Shown in pieces: positions 1-7,942 of a DNA stretch of 18,254 nt; the first letter of the stretch is position 1, and each line of letters opens with the position of its first letter. Origin of the DNA: Brachionus koreanus (Eukaryota > Rotifera > Eurotatoria > Ploima > Brachionidae). Position numbers and translations under genes: made by a program. The notes beneath the pieces are model-generated. The model worked only from the letters and a program-made list of their open reading frames with translations, ran no database searches and was not told where the DNA came from. The stretch lies in contig PJRA01000485.1 of NCBI GenBank assembly GCA_016987375.1, positions 39,775 to 58,028 of the forward strand. The letters run 5' to 3'.

Positions 1-266
1 TTAATTAAATATTAAATAATTTATCTTTGTTTCACTTCCGCTTTTTAAATTAAAAAGAAAAATAAAATAATTGAGTAAATATTTTTAGATGAATTTTATA
101 TCACATTGAATTAAAACGCATGCTTAATCGTAAAACAGAGTTTATTCTAGCAAAGAAAAAGAAAATAACCGTTACAACAGTTTATATTAGCCTTATTAAT
201 ATTTAAAAATTCTTTTTTACTTATTCACTCCTTGTGGGGCATACCTACGGGGAGGTTACAAGCACA
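1..266. other. AT-rich stretch, no gene seen
   Basis: Mostly A/T homopolymer-rich sequence. No start codon with a supported frame, RNA gene or repeat boundary was recognised. The last part, from about 225, may be 5' flank of the LINE endonuclease remnant that follows. Confidence 0.5.
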
Positions 267-267
267 A

Positions 268-664
268 AATTGGAATATTGACTGCAAAACACAGATGTAA
301 AATAGGACCTTCTTGTATTCTGGATCTGAAAACACAAGACTACACGGCATAGGTATAATGCTTTCAAAAAAAGCATTAGATGCCATGATGGAATGGGAAC
401 CAATAAATGAAAGATTGATTCGAACACGGCTAAAAAGGCAGAATTGCAATACTTCCATCTTACTATGCTACGAGAACGAACTGTGCTATTTCCTCGCAAT
501 TAGGTTCGTTAGGAAAAATCTATATTTTACGAACAGCTACAACGAACTTTAGATTAAGTGCCTCGGCATGACCTCATAATTGTGATGGGTGATATGAACG
601 CGAAAGTTGAAAATGATAACTATGGGTTTAAGAAATGCATGAGCTTTTATGGAGAAAAGAAAAA
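268..664 (+). pseudogene. Decayed RTE-type LINE endonuclease (APE domain) fragment
   Basis: This is a remnant of the apurinic-type endonuclease that nicks target DNA in RTE-like (craniofacial-development-protein-2-like) LINEs. The frame from about 307 reads FLYSGSENTRLHGIGIMLSK and then MEWEPINERLIRTRLK, which matches the family pattern YSG..(H)G.G.MLSK.A...L..W.P...R.I...LK. After a frameshift near 550 the next frame reads HDLIIVMGDMNAKV (about 567-608), the conserved GD(F/M)NAKV motif carrying catalytic Asp and Asn, followed by NDNYGF. The upstream catalytic Glu block is missing or unrecognisable, and a TAG closes the first frame at 550-552. An A-rich run (about 655-690) follows. It is clearly dead. 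The RTE family assignment rests on the motif pattern and is fairly secure; the exact clade is not. Confidence 0.7.
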
Positions 665-689
665 AAAAAAAGAAAATAAAATTATTTAG

Positions 690-1090
690 ATTATGTTTTT
701 AAATTTCAATGATTCATAAATATTTATGACCGATTAATTTACAAAATAGTTAGTTTTATTTCACTTTTTTACTCTTAATGACCTTTTTAAGTTACAACTT
801 CTGGATATAAATTAGAGTTATTAGAGTAATTAGTCTAAAAAAGGAGAGATTTTTAATTTACTAATAAACTTTTATTGAACACAATCTGGTTTTTTGTCTT
901 CTTTTTTCTTTATCTCTTAAGTATTTAGCAGCGACAAAATCCGAACACAGATAAATAAATTAGTCTGAGACTAATTTTAAAATATGCTACTTATAAGTTT
1001 GGTAAAATGAGTGAAATAGACACAAAAATCGAGAATATAAAAAATGTGTAATAAAATTAAAGCTTTTAATCTTTAGCCTACTATCTGAAT
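690..1090. other. AT-rich intergenic stretch
   Basis: No coding, RNA or repeat structure was recognised. It separates the LINE endonuclease scrap from the possible hAT scrap. Confidence 0.45.
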
Positions 1091-1372
1091 AATGTAGTTA
1101 CAGCTTACAGAGTTACTGTAGTGGAATTAAAAGATATTGCAGAGGCATTGATTCCACTAACACAAGGAAAACAAAATGCAGAGAATGCATTAGTAGTTTT
1201 GAAAGCAATGTTAACAAAATAAAACAAATTAAACTGTGCTCTATACTGACGTGGATAGGCATATAAATGATGCATTCATAGAAACTAACTAACTTCGTAA
1301 AAGGATTCAGGCTAAATCTCCTAGACATTTTCCGAATGCATCAGCAGAAAGTGAATGCCTGTTTCAATCATG
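1091..1372 (+). pseudogene. Possible hAT-type transposase fragment
   Basis: The frame at 1091-1222 reads ELKDIAEALIPLTQ followed by NAENALVVLKAMLTK and then a stop. This resembles the helical segment of some hAT transposases, where a pattern like L..IaeAL.P......L...A.L..A...LK..L precedes the catalytic region. Downstream, another frame (about 1226-1372) gives TDVDRHINDAFIETN, a stop, then LRKRIQAKSPRHF, with further stops. No catalytic residues, BED finger or terminal repeats are visible. The composition is coding-like compared with its flanks, but the family call is weak, and an unrelated decayed gene is possible. Confidence 0.3.
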
Positions 1373-2998
1373 AAACAAAAGATGAATGAGAAAATTGTAT
1401 TTAATAGCAAACAATTTAGCACTTGGCTGTACTAAGCCACTTTAAAACTTTAGCTAGTAAATGTATTCTTTCTTTACCCCAGTATAAAACATTAGTCTTT
1501 ATTTTACAAAGTTTTATGTTTTAGATTTTTTGGTTTAATAAAAAAGATTTTTTTTCTCTCAAAAGGTATTTAAGTAATTTTGATTATTATTATTTGAGTT
1601 ATGGCTCACAAAGTATTTCAGTCTGTGACTTAAAAGAAAATAAAAATTATATATATTTGCTAGAAATTGCTAATAAGTTGTCAAGAGATGCCCAGCAAGT
1701 CATAATTTATTGAAAACAAATAAATTAAAAATAGTCTATGAATTCTTATGTCCTTTCAAAAAAAAATTAGTTCTTTTATTTAAAATAAATATATTGCTAC
1801 ATTTAGAAAAAAAAATTTAAAATTAAATTTACTTGTGCAGCAAATATACAGCTTTTATCAATGACAACTAAATAAGTATATAAAAAAATTCTAAAAATTT
1901 TTGTCTAGTTTGTTAAAACAAATGAAAATTCATCTTTTTTTTCAATTTCACAAAAATGAATATGTCAAGTTAATACTAATTCCAGCGGTTAATATTTAAA
2001 CGTTTTATTGAATAAGAATTATTAATTTGAGAAATAAATCTAATTGTTACAAAGCCTTTAAATTAAATTAAAAGACAAGATTTTAAATTTAATTTGCAGT
2101 CTAATTTTATTTCTATACAATAAAACAAAATAAAAACAATAAAATATAATTTTGAATAAAAATTTTTTTTTAATATTTTTAAACTTACTCTCTTCTTCAA
2201 ATTAATATAAAATCCATGATTGCAAAACTTGTACCCTGAAATAATTAATAGAATTCAGAAGTTAGTAGAGTATTTTAATAGAAAGAAAAAGGTATGTTGC
2301 TTTTAATTCAAAATTTCTAAGGCTTTTTACAGAGTTTAGCATGATAGACTCTAAATTAAGTTACAAGATATTCAAAATTCAGCAGTCCGTTCTATTCCAA
2401 GACAAAAATTTGATACTTTCTCCAACATAATGAATCACGAGACATTTAATAAACTTAGACTACTAACAGTGAGTCATTCTGGTTTGGCTGGCTGGCAGAC
2501 TAGTAAAATAATTTAAGAAAGGTTTCGTATCAAGACATATTGAATATCCTATTCCATTGTTTAATTGCTACCTTAATATTTCCTTTCTTTTTTCCTGAGC
2601 CATCAGATATTTAAACATATATATTTTCATTAAATCTATTTTATATGTATATGTTCCTATAATAATAATAATAGTTAATATTTTACGGCCAATTTTATTT
2701 AACTAAATTAACAAAACAGGAAGACTAACTTAGTCCGGCTATAGTAGACTTTATATTTAAATTTCTACCTTCATTATCTAGCATTAAAGACTACAAGTAA
2801 TAGCTTAATTAGTGGGAGTATCAGAGAAATTTGCGGCAACCACAAGAAAAAATTATGATAACTATGGGACCACAAAGGAATAAAAAAACCTGCAAGACCA
2901 AAAGAGCTCACTTATTATGATAATTAATAAATAAAAATAAAGAAATATTCTTTTATACTTTAGATAATTGACACATAATTTCTTTGTTTTGAAAAATA
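1373..2998. other. AT-rich stretch, no gene seen
   Basis: Long A/T-rich sequence with homopolymer runs and many stops in all frames. At about 2856-2880 there is a short match (ATGATAACTATGGG) to the LINE endonuclease scrap at 612-625. It might be another tiny LINE remnant, but I could not extend it. Confidence 0.45.
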
Positions 2999-3016
2999 TG
3001 TGTGTGTGTGTGTGTG
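2999..3016. repeat. (TG)9 microsatellite
   Basis: Nine uninterrupted TG dinucleotides, directly visible. Confidence 0.95.
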
Positions 3017-4483
3017 TTTGCCAAACTTTAGTGTAATACTAAATATTTAAAAAAACTAATTGAATCATATAAACCTATTTTTATCAGTAATTGGACTCTT
3101 TTTAAGAAATTATAGATAAAATTTGTGTCAACTAGTTTCTATTGAATTATGTGCATTTTGAATATTGATGCAAAGCATGTCTGTGTTGAAGAATATTTGA
3201 CTAAGATGCTTTGTTCGCTGCTAATCAAGACAGAAAATAGCTAATTCAATTAGTGGATGAAAGTGACCCAAAGACATTATATTTTGGATCTAGAAATATT
3301 TACACTGAAAAATAAGAGACTAGACGATTTAGTCAAACTAGTCCATGCTGAGGATTTGAAAAAGCAAAAATTTTGAACTAGATAGACGAAAGCGATGCTA
3401 ATTACACAAACAAGTATTTTATGGCACTTTCTCTCAGCTATTACAAATTGTGCATAGCTACTTGGTTTGTTAACATCAAACCAATATTCGCTAGTGAAAT
3501 TGAGAAAAAATAAATTTTTAGTTTAGAATTTTCTTCTAGGCTTTCAAACAATCCGTTGACAAAAGGCTTTAGCAGATTAATAGCAAAGCGTATTCAATAA
3601 CAAATGCTTTCCTTGAATTATAATTCAAGTTTATGCAATCATTCGCTTTAATTACACCATCAACAACAAAAAAAACTAAATCTACAAATTACCATTGCTA
3701 AATATAAAGCCTAAATAAACAAATGAGCGGTTCTTTGATCCTGCCATTTTGATACTGATCTCTAATCAATACTGATCTAAAATACTGGAAAATAAAAAAA
3801 AATTTATTTTTTTCTTTCAATTAAAAAATAATAAAAATGAATTTTTATCTAAATTTTATTTTGGTCATTTTAAAACCTAGCAAATTAATATTTTTTATTT
3901 AGATTACTATTTGAAAAATTTGAACAATTCCTCTTTAGAAATAAATTAGTTGAGAATAAAATAACAGTTGATTTAAAAAAGCCGCCAGGGTAAACAGGTT
4001 TAGCTATTCGGTTTTAAAATTAATTTTAAATATCCAACACTCCTTGTTAGAAGTCCTTAGCTAAATGCTTATTAATTTTGTTTCAAAAGGCAACCTTTGC
4101 CAAATAAAACAAATAGAAAATTATCCTAAAAGCCAATTTATAACCTTTGTAAAAGCTCTAGAATTAACCACTTAAATCTTAAATTAAATTTTCATTAAAA
4201 ACAACAACGACCAATACCTATTTTAAAACCTAGTTTTTTTTTTTCTTTCTAAAGCTTTTAAAATTTTAAATTTACTCCCAATTGATAACACAATTTTCAC
4301 TAATCTTAAAATTAAATTGTTAAATATTAGAGCTTTTCAGTTGTTTAGTTTAAAGTTTAAAAATACAGCATCGTATACTCCAATAGAAAAATAAATTATT
4401 TCTTTTAGAAAAAAAAAACACATTGAAAAAGTCAATAAATTTTAGAATCTAATTTAAATATTTATTTAAATTACAAAAAAAAA
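3017..4483. other. AT-rich stretch, no supported gene
   Basis: No recognised gene. A short ATG-initiated frame at about 3256-3378 gives some 40 residues, including NKRLDDLVKLVHAEDLKK. Another frame at about 3379-3510 gives ANYTNKYFMALSLSYYKLCI. These could be scraps of one decayed ORF. Neither resembles a family I know, so they are not annotated as genes. Confidence 0.4.
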
Positions 4484-4497
4484 AGAGAGAGAGAGAG
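4484..4497. repeat. Short (AG)n microsatellite
   Basis: An AG dinucleotide run following a poly-A tract. Confidence 0.85.
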
Positions 4498-4930
4498 TGA
4501 GAATAGTTAAATAAGAATTAGAGAAATCAAATAAATGCGACTGATATTATGTGCATAGAAGCTTTTTGAAATTTTGGCAAACAAAGCGAAAATCTTTTTT
4601 TTTTTTTGCTTATAATCTGAAACGATTTTAGTCCTGGAGCTATTCAAATTGTCATTCATTTTATAATTGAAATTTAATCTGTGCCATTTTCGACATGACC
4701 TTATTTCTGACCTTTTTTTTTTTCAGAAAAAAAAATTTCAAATTAACTTTTCAGATTTTCATTCTTTTTAAAAAGGTAATATTTTAATGAATGCTTAAAA
4801 TATTTGGGTGAGACAAAAAATGTTACCTTTCTTAATTTATCTATAAAAAAGAAGCAATAGTTAGCTAAGATTCAAAATCTAAACCACTTTGTTCTTTAGT
4901 CTTTTGTCATCATTCATCATTTTGCTTTTA
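4498..4930. other. AT-rich stretch with long T and A runs
   Basis: No gene recognised. Homopolymer T tracts near 4600 and 4715 and A tracts near 4730 are the only structure. Confidence 0.45.
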
Positions 4931-5008
4931 TACAGTGGTCCTTGCTAAAGTGAAACGTTCCATTCCTGAAAGAGAAACGGAATGGAGACGCGTTCTCAAA
5001 TTCCATTC
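4931..5008. mobile_element. Possible pogo/Tigger-like terminus with short hairpin
   Basis: TA followed by CAGTGGTCCTTGCTAAAGTG (from 4933) resembles the CAGT(G/A)..TCCC.CG.TAA style termini of pogo/Tigger DNA transposons, which insert at TA. Immediately inside it, TCCATTCC (4959-4966) and GGAATGGA (4979-4986) form an 8-bp stem with a 12-nt loop, and a third TTCCATTCC lies near 5000. I found no matching inverted terminus within the window, so this is a single candidate end and could be coincidental. Confidence 0.3.
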
Positions 5009-5055
5009 CTATTCCCAAAATAAAAATTTCTAGTTTTAAATTTTGTGAACGAGTT

Positions 5056-5145
5056 TTATTTTTATTTAAAAAAATAGTTGTGAATAATTGAGGCGGAGCC
5101 TTGGTCTATTGGAATGAAGATTTAGTTCTTCCTTCAGCAAGATGA
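5056..5145 (-). repeat. Antisense LINE 3' tail, copy 1
   Basis: Read on the minus strand, this contains GCTGAAGGAAGAACTAAATC, then CATTCCAA, then a small hairpin (AGGC/GCCT), and ends in a TATTTTTTTAAATAAAAATA-type A-rich tail. It aligns with the 3' end of the LINE at 6265-6345 and with three other minus-strand copies at 11765, 12485 and 12785. It is probably a severely 5'-truncated insertion. It lies just upstream of, and in opposite orientation to, the longer LINE insertion. Confidence 0.5.
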
Positions 5146-5203
5146 TCAAGTTTTGTAACCATGAAAATAGTGTTAAATGTTATTGAATTTCTTAAACCAA
5201 TCG

Positions 5204-5217
5204 TTATGGATTTAACT
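5204..5217. repeat. Left target-site duplication of LINE
   Basis: TTATGGATTTAACT is identical to 6346-6359, immediately beyond the LINE's 3' tail. A 14-bp direct repeat of this kind is typical of target-primed reverse transcription. Confidence 0.8.
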
Positions 5218-6345
5218 CACAAAGATTTAACATATTCACAAAGATATCATAAACAAGATCAAGGAACAAAATCTAAACCACAAGCTTACAAATTGGATAA
5301 TAAATTTTTTAGACGGACGGTCCTTTTCAGTTAAATTCAAGTCAAAAACATCACAAAACCAAACCATCACATGTGAAGTGCCTCAAGGAAGCTGTCTCTC
5401 TCCAACTCTTTTTATTTTATACTTTAGTGACATTCTAAAATCTTTACCAAAAGATGTTAAATAGTGTCTATTTGCAGACGACTTATGTATTTGATCCACA
5501 AAAAAATCACTAATAGAACTAAGCAAGGTACTACAAAACGCGGTTGATCCCATTAAACTATTTTGCGGGGACAAAGAATTTGTAATAAATAAAGATAAAA
5601 CAAATTATACTGTTTTTATCAGGGGCGGTCAACGAAACAAATATCTTACTAAATACAATCTAAGACTATCAATAGATGAGAAAGAAATTCCGCTTGGAGC
5701 TAACCCGACTTTTCTAGGAATTAAAATGGATCCTAAACTTAACTACAAGAAACACTTAGACATGATCAAAAAAAAGACGGCAATAAAGAAAAATACTATA
5801 AACAAAATTAAAAAAACCAAATGGAAAAACACAACAACACTGAGCCTCTTAATCTACAAATCTATGATAAGATCAATTTACGATTATTGCTTCATCATTG
5901 CACAAGGTGGATGCCAGAAAATCAACGAACAACTCCAATTACAACAGAACAAAAACTTACGAGCAATTAAACACTTCAAATCCAAAACTAGAATAGAAAA
6001 AATGCACAAAGACCTAAACATCGAGCAACTTAAACCACGTTTTGAAAAAATGCTTAAAAAATTTGCAATCAAAAAGAATGAAGACTCATTAATCAATGCA
6101 GAAATTAGAGAATACAAAAAATCTAAACAACTGAGTACAAATCAAAAATTCCAAACACCATTTGACAGCATCATAAGGATTAGACAATCAATCCATACCG
6201 AAATAAACTAAATTTTTTTAGAATGTGAATTAAAAATTTGTATGTTTTATGTGACAAAAGCGTAAATTCAAGGGGGCTGAAAAGAAGGCTTTTGCCGTTC
6301 GGGCAAGTCCCGGCAAATTCCCAAATTTATTTTTCTAATAAATAA
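5218..6345 (+). mobile_element. 5'-truncated non-LTR retrotransposon (LINE) insertion
   Basis: The insertion is bounded by a perfect 14-bp direct repeat. It contains the distal half of a reverse-transcriptase ORF and a 3' UTR with the block AAGGGGGCTGAAAAGAAGG (from about 6269), a GC-rich hairpin region (TTGCCG ... CGGCAA, about 6292-6317) and an AT-rich tail ending TAATAAATAA. The left end falls within or near RT motif A, so about half or more of the element is missing, as is usual for abortive reverse transcription. The clade is most like the Jockey/CR1 group, judged from the post-RT domain pattern (FLGI..DPKL......H...IK.K). The perfect duplication suggests a fairly recent insertion, although the ORF carries stops. 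Confidence 0.85.
5231..6211 (+). pseudogene. LINE reverse transcriptase, C-terminal part, with stops
   Basis: This would copy the LINE RNA into DNA at the nicked target. In one frame from 5231: KEQNLNHKLTNWIINFLDGR, then VPQGSCLSPTLF (5378-5413; the conserved PQGS motif of the RT palm), then LFADDL (5468-5485; the catalytic Asp-Asp pair), then FLGIKMDPKLNYKKHL (from 5711) and a long lysine-rich post-RT region ending at TAA 6209-6211. Two in-frame stops flank the active site, TAG at 5462 and TGA at 5492. TAA at 5228 closes the frame upstream, where motif A appears frameshifted. The frame is then open from 5495 to the end, and its ATG at 5726 is internal, not a real start. Non-functional copy. 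Confidence 0.85.
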
Positions 6346-6359
6346 TTATGGATTTAACT
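6346..6359. repeat. Right target-site duplication of LINE
   Basis: A perfect copy of 5204-5217, placed directly after the TAATAAATAA tail. Confidence 0.8.
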
Positions 6360-6418
6360 GTCCATAATAAGACTAAGAAGCTAGATGAGTTTTATTCAAT
6401 TATTACTCTTTACATTTT

Positions 6419-6422
6419 GATA
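6419..6422. repeat. Candidate 4-bp target duplication (GATA), left
   Basis: GATA abuts the first TGTGG terminus at 6423 and is repeated at 6929-6932, directly after the last CCACA terminus. Four-base agreement can arise by chance (about 1 in 256). Its exact placement at both proposed ends is what gives it weight. Confidence 0.6.
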
Positions 6423-6547
6423 TGTGGAGTGACACGTAGCACATTGTGATGATATAATGATTCCACAATATTCGTTATAGTTTTTAATTATTTACATATT
6501 TATTTCAATTTTATCTTTCTAAAGGTTTTAAACATTTGTTGGTTATT
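6423..6547 (+). repeat. LTR start, duplicated U3 copy A
   Basis: Begins TGTGGAGTGACACGTAGCAC and parallels copy B (6548 onward) through ATTCCACAATATTC, TTTTTAATTA and TTTTAAACATTTGTT. It carries roughly 20 extra bases in the middle and several substitutions. It runs directly into copy B. Either the parental LTR carries a tandem U3 duplication, or two LTR copies were joined during reverse transcription. Confidence 0.75.
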
Positions 6548-6777
6548 TGTGGAATGACACGTAGCACATTAGGATAATATAGTGATTCCACAATATTCTT
6601 TAATGTTTTTAATTAGTTGCTTTTCTTAGTGTTTTAAACATTTGTTATTAATTTATTATTTATTTTAGAATTTTAATTAGACTTCGAAATATAAATACAA
6701 GCTTGCTTTTTAAATAAATTCATCTAAAAAGAAAAACCAACTAATATATATATACAGATCCACCTAGTACCCCCACA
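6548..6777 (+). mobile_element. LTR (copy B, 230 bp, TGTGG...CCACA)
   Basis: The termini TGTGG and CCACA form perfect 5-bp inverted repeats beginning TG and ending CA, as in LTR retrotransposons. Inside are a TATA-like TATAAATA (6690-6697) and a poly-A signal AATAAA (6713-6718), in the order expected for U3-R-U5. A tRNA-complementary primer site follows two bases after the end. Counting copy A as part of the same LTR would make it 355 bp. I did not recognise the family. The ends and initiator-Met primer are compatible with several LTR superfamilies, and no pol sequence is available to decide. Confidence 0.75.
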
Positions 6778-6779
6778 TT

Positions 6780-6845
6780 TGGTAGCAGCGAATGGTTTCG
6801 ATCCACCGACCTCTGAGTTATGAGCCCAGCACGCTTCCACTGCGC
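6780..6845 (-). other. Retro-copied initiator tRNA-Met, lacking 5' nine bases
   Basis: The minus strand reads from GCGCAGTGGAAGCGTGCTGG to CGCTGCTACCA. It has anticodon CAT (complement at 6820-6822), the eukaryotic-initiator T-loop ATCGAAA (6796-6802) and a 3' CCA. Nuclear tRNA genes do not encode CCA, so this came from a mature tRNA. Residues 10-76 are present. The 5' acceptor strand and positions 8-9 are missing, so it cannot fold as a tRNA and is not a functional gene. The first 18 bases (6780-6797) equal the usual plus-strand primer-binding site, ending just before position 58. Confidence 0.85.
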
Positions 6846-6928
6846 ACTAAGAAAAGCAACTAATTAAAAACATTAAAGAATATTGTGGAATCACTATATT
6901 ATCCTAATGTGCTACGTGTCACTCCACA
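6845..6928 (-). repeat. Inverted LTR start, 84 bp
   Basis: The reverse complement matches 6548-6631 at 83 of 84 positions. The only difference is G for A at base 7, where it agrees with copy A. It joins the tRNA copy at 6845 with one ambiguous base (C). Base 6845 is assigned to both parts. Confidence 0.9.
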
Positions 6929-6932
6929 GATA
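6929..6932. repeat. Candidate 4-bp target duplication (GATA), right
   Basis: Repeats 6419-6422 at the other end of the chimeric unit. Confidence 0.6.
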
Positions 6933-7940
6933 TTTTCCATCAAAGCAGTGATATTCAAAGCAGATTCCATACAAGTGAAAGTGTATTTTTAAGTTTATTA
7001 CATCAGAATAGTTTGGGAGGATGGGTCCAAAAATTTTTAAATAATTAGATTTTTGAACTACAACAAAACGTTAAGTTGAGAAAACAAACAAAAAGTTCAG
7101 GTATTTAGGCTCATGTGTTTCATAAAAAAAAAAACAGTCACATGGATTCAAATCTGAAGAGTTTGAAAGCCAATCTATGTTTTTAATAAATTTATAAAGA
7201 TTAAATTTCTTTTATTCAATCAAATAAAGACATATAAAAGAAAAGTGGAATTTCTAAAAAAATGAATCTTACTTTTGAAAATTAAAAGAAAAAATTCGCT
7301 ATGCTAATAACATCCAAGAAACCTTGCATGTTTAAAATAAAATAATGTCGAAGTATTAGCAAAGCTAAATAAATTTAAATTAAAATAAAATAAATTCTAT
7401 TTTATGAATGTTTTTGATGTAAAAGATATTACTACTGCTAACTTAACCAATCTCTTGTAATTGAAAAAGTATCCATCATCCAAAACTTAATTTATCTCTT
7501 GACTGATAAACCCAAAATAAATAAATTAAAAATCGAATTAAAAAAAAATAGACAATTAATTTATTAACGGTTGATTGAACTAAAGTCTTGTGTAAAAATT
7601 GCTCATGCAAACTAAATATTGTCATTTAATATTTTATTGGGCGTAAATAAATAAATTATTTAATATCTAAATTTTTCTTTTATTTAGCTAATTGGTTTTG
7701 ATTCTATTACTTCATTTGTTTGTGTATCTCACTTCTCAAATAATTCACTCTTTATTCTTAAGCATATTTATAAACTTCCTCAAATAGAAATCAAATACTT
7801 TCTTTTGAAAACTAAAATTTCAAGGCTTTTGATTTTTTTTTAAATTATAACTGAGCCATCCTAATTTGAAAAAATAATATCAGTTAAGATATTGAACTCC
7901 ATGACAACGCATGATGTCGAGCCGCATGTGTCCAACCTTT
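6933..7940. other. AT-rich intergenic stretch
   Basis: No gene, RNA or repeat boundary recognised. The only local structure is repeated AAAGCAG words near 6940-6965. Confidence 0.45.
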
Positions 7941-7942
7941 GT

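Larger units (their letters stand above)
6423..6928 (+). mobile_element. Chimeric LTR / initiator-tRNA / inverted-LTR insertion
   Basis: A 506-bp unit whose two ends are the same LTR terminus in opposite orientation (TGTGGAGTGAC ... GTCACTCCACA), flanked by GATA. The order is: partial LTR start (6423-6547), LTR with canonical ends (6548-6777), two bases TT, complement of nearly all of initiator tRNA-Met starting with its CCA end (6780-6845), then the reverse complement of the LTR's first 84 bases (6845-6928). No gag-pol coding is present. It is not a normal solo LTR or a full element. The best explanation is integration of an aberrant reverse-transcription product. Post-integration rearrangement is less likely, given the flanking duplication. 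Confidence 0.8.

Noticed and set aside
225..499. Minus-strand frames opposite the LINE endonuclease
   Set aside because: They are antisense to a recognisable endonuclease fragment; hydrophobic, unfamiliar products.
3256..3378. Short ORF with NKRLDDLVKLVHAEDLKK
   Set aside because: Forty residues, unrecognised, in noncoding-like AT-rich context with no flanking signals.
5383..6117. Minus-strand frames opposite the LINE reverse transcriptase
   Set aside because: Antisense shadows of the RT frame, which carries the PQGS and FADD motifs.
6780..6845. Functional initiator tRNA-Met gene on the minus strand
   Set aside because: It lacks the first nine bases, so the acceptor stem cannot form. It carries a CCA end that nuclear genes do not encode, and it is fused between LTR sequences.
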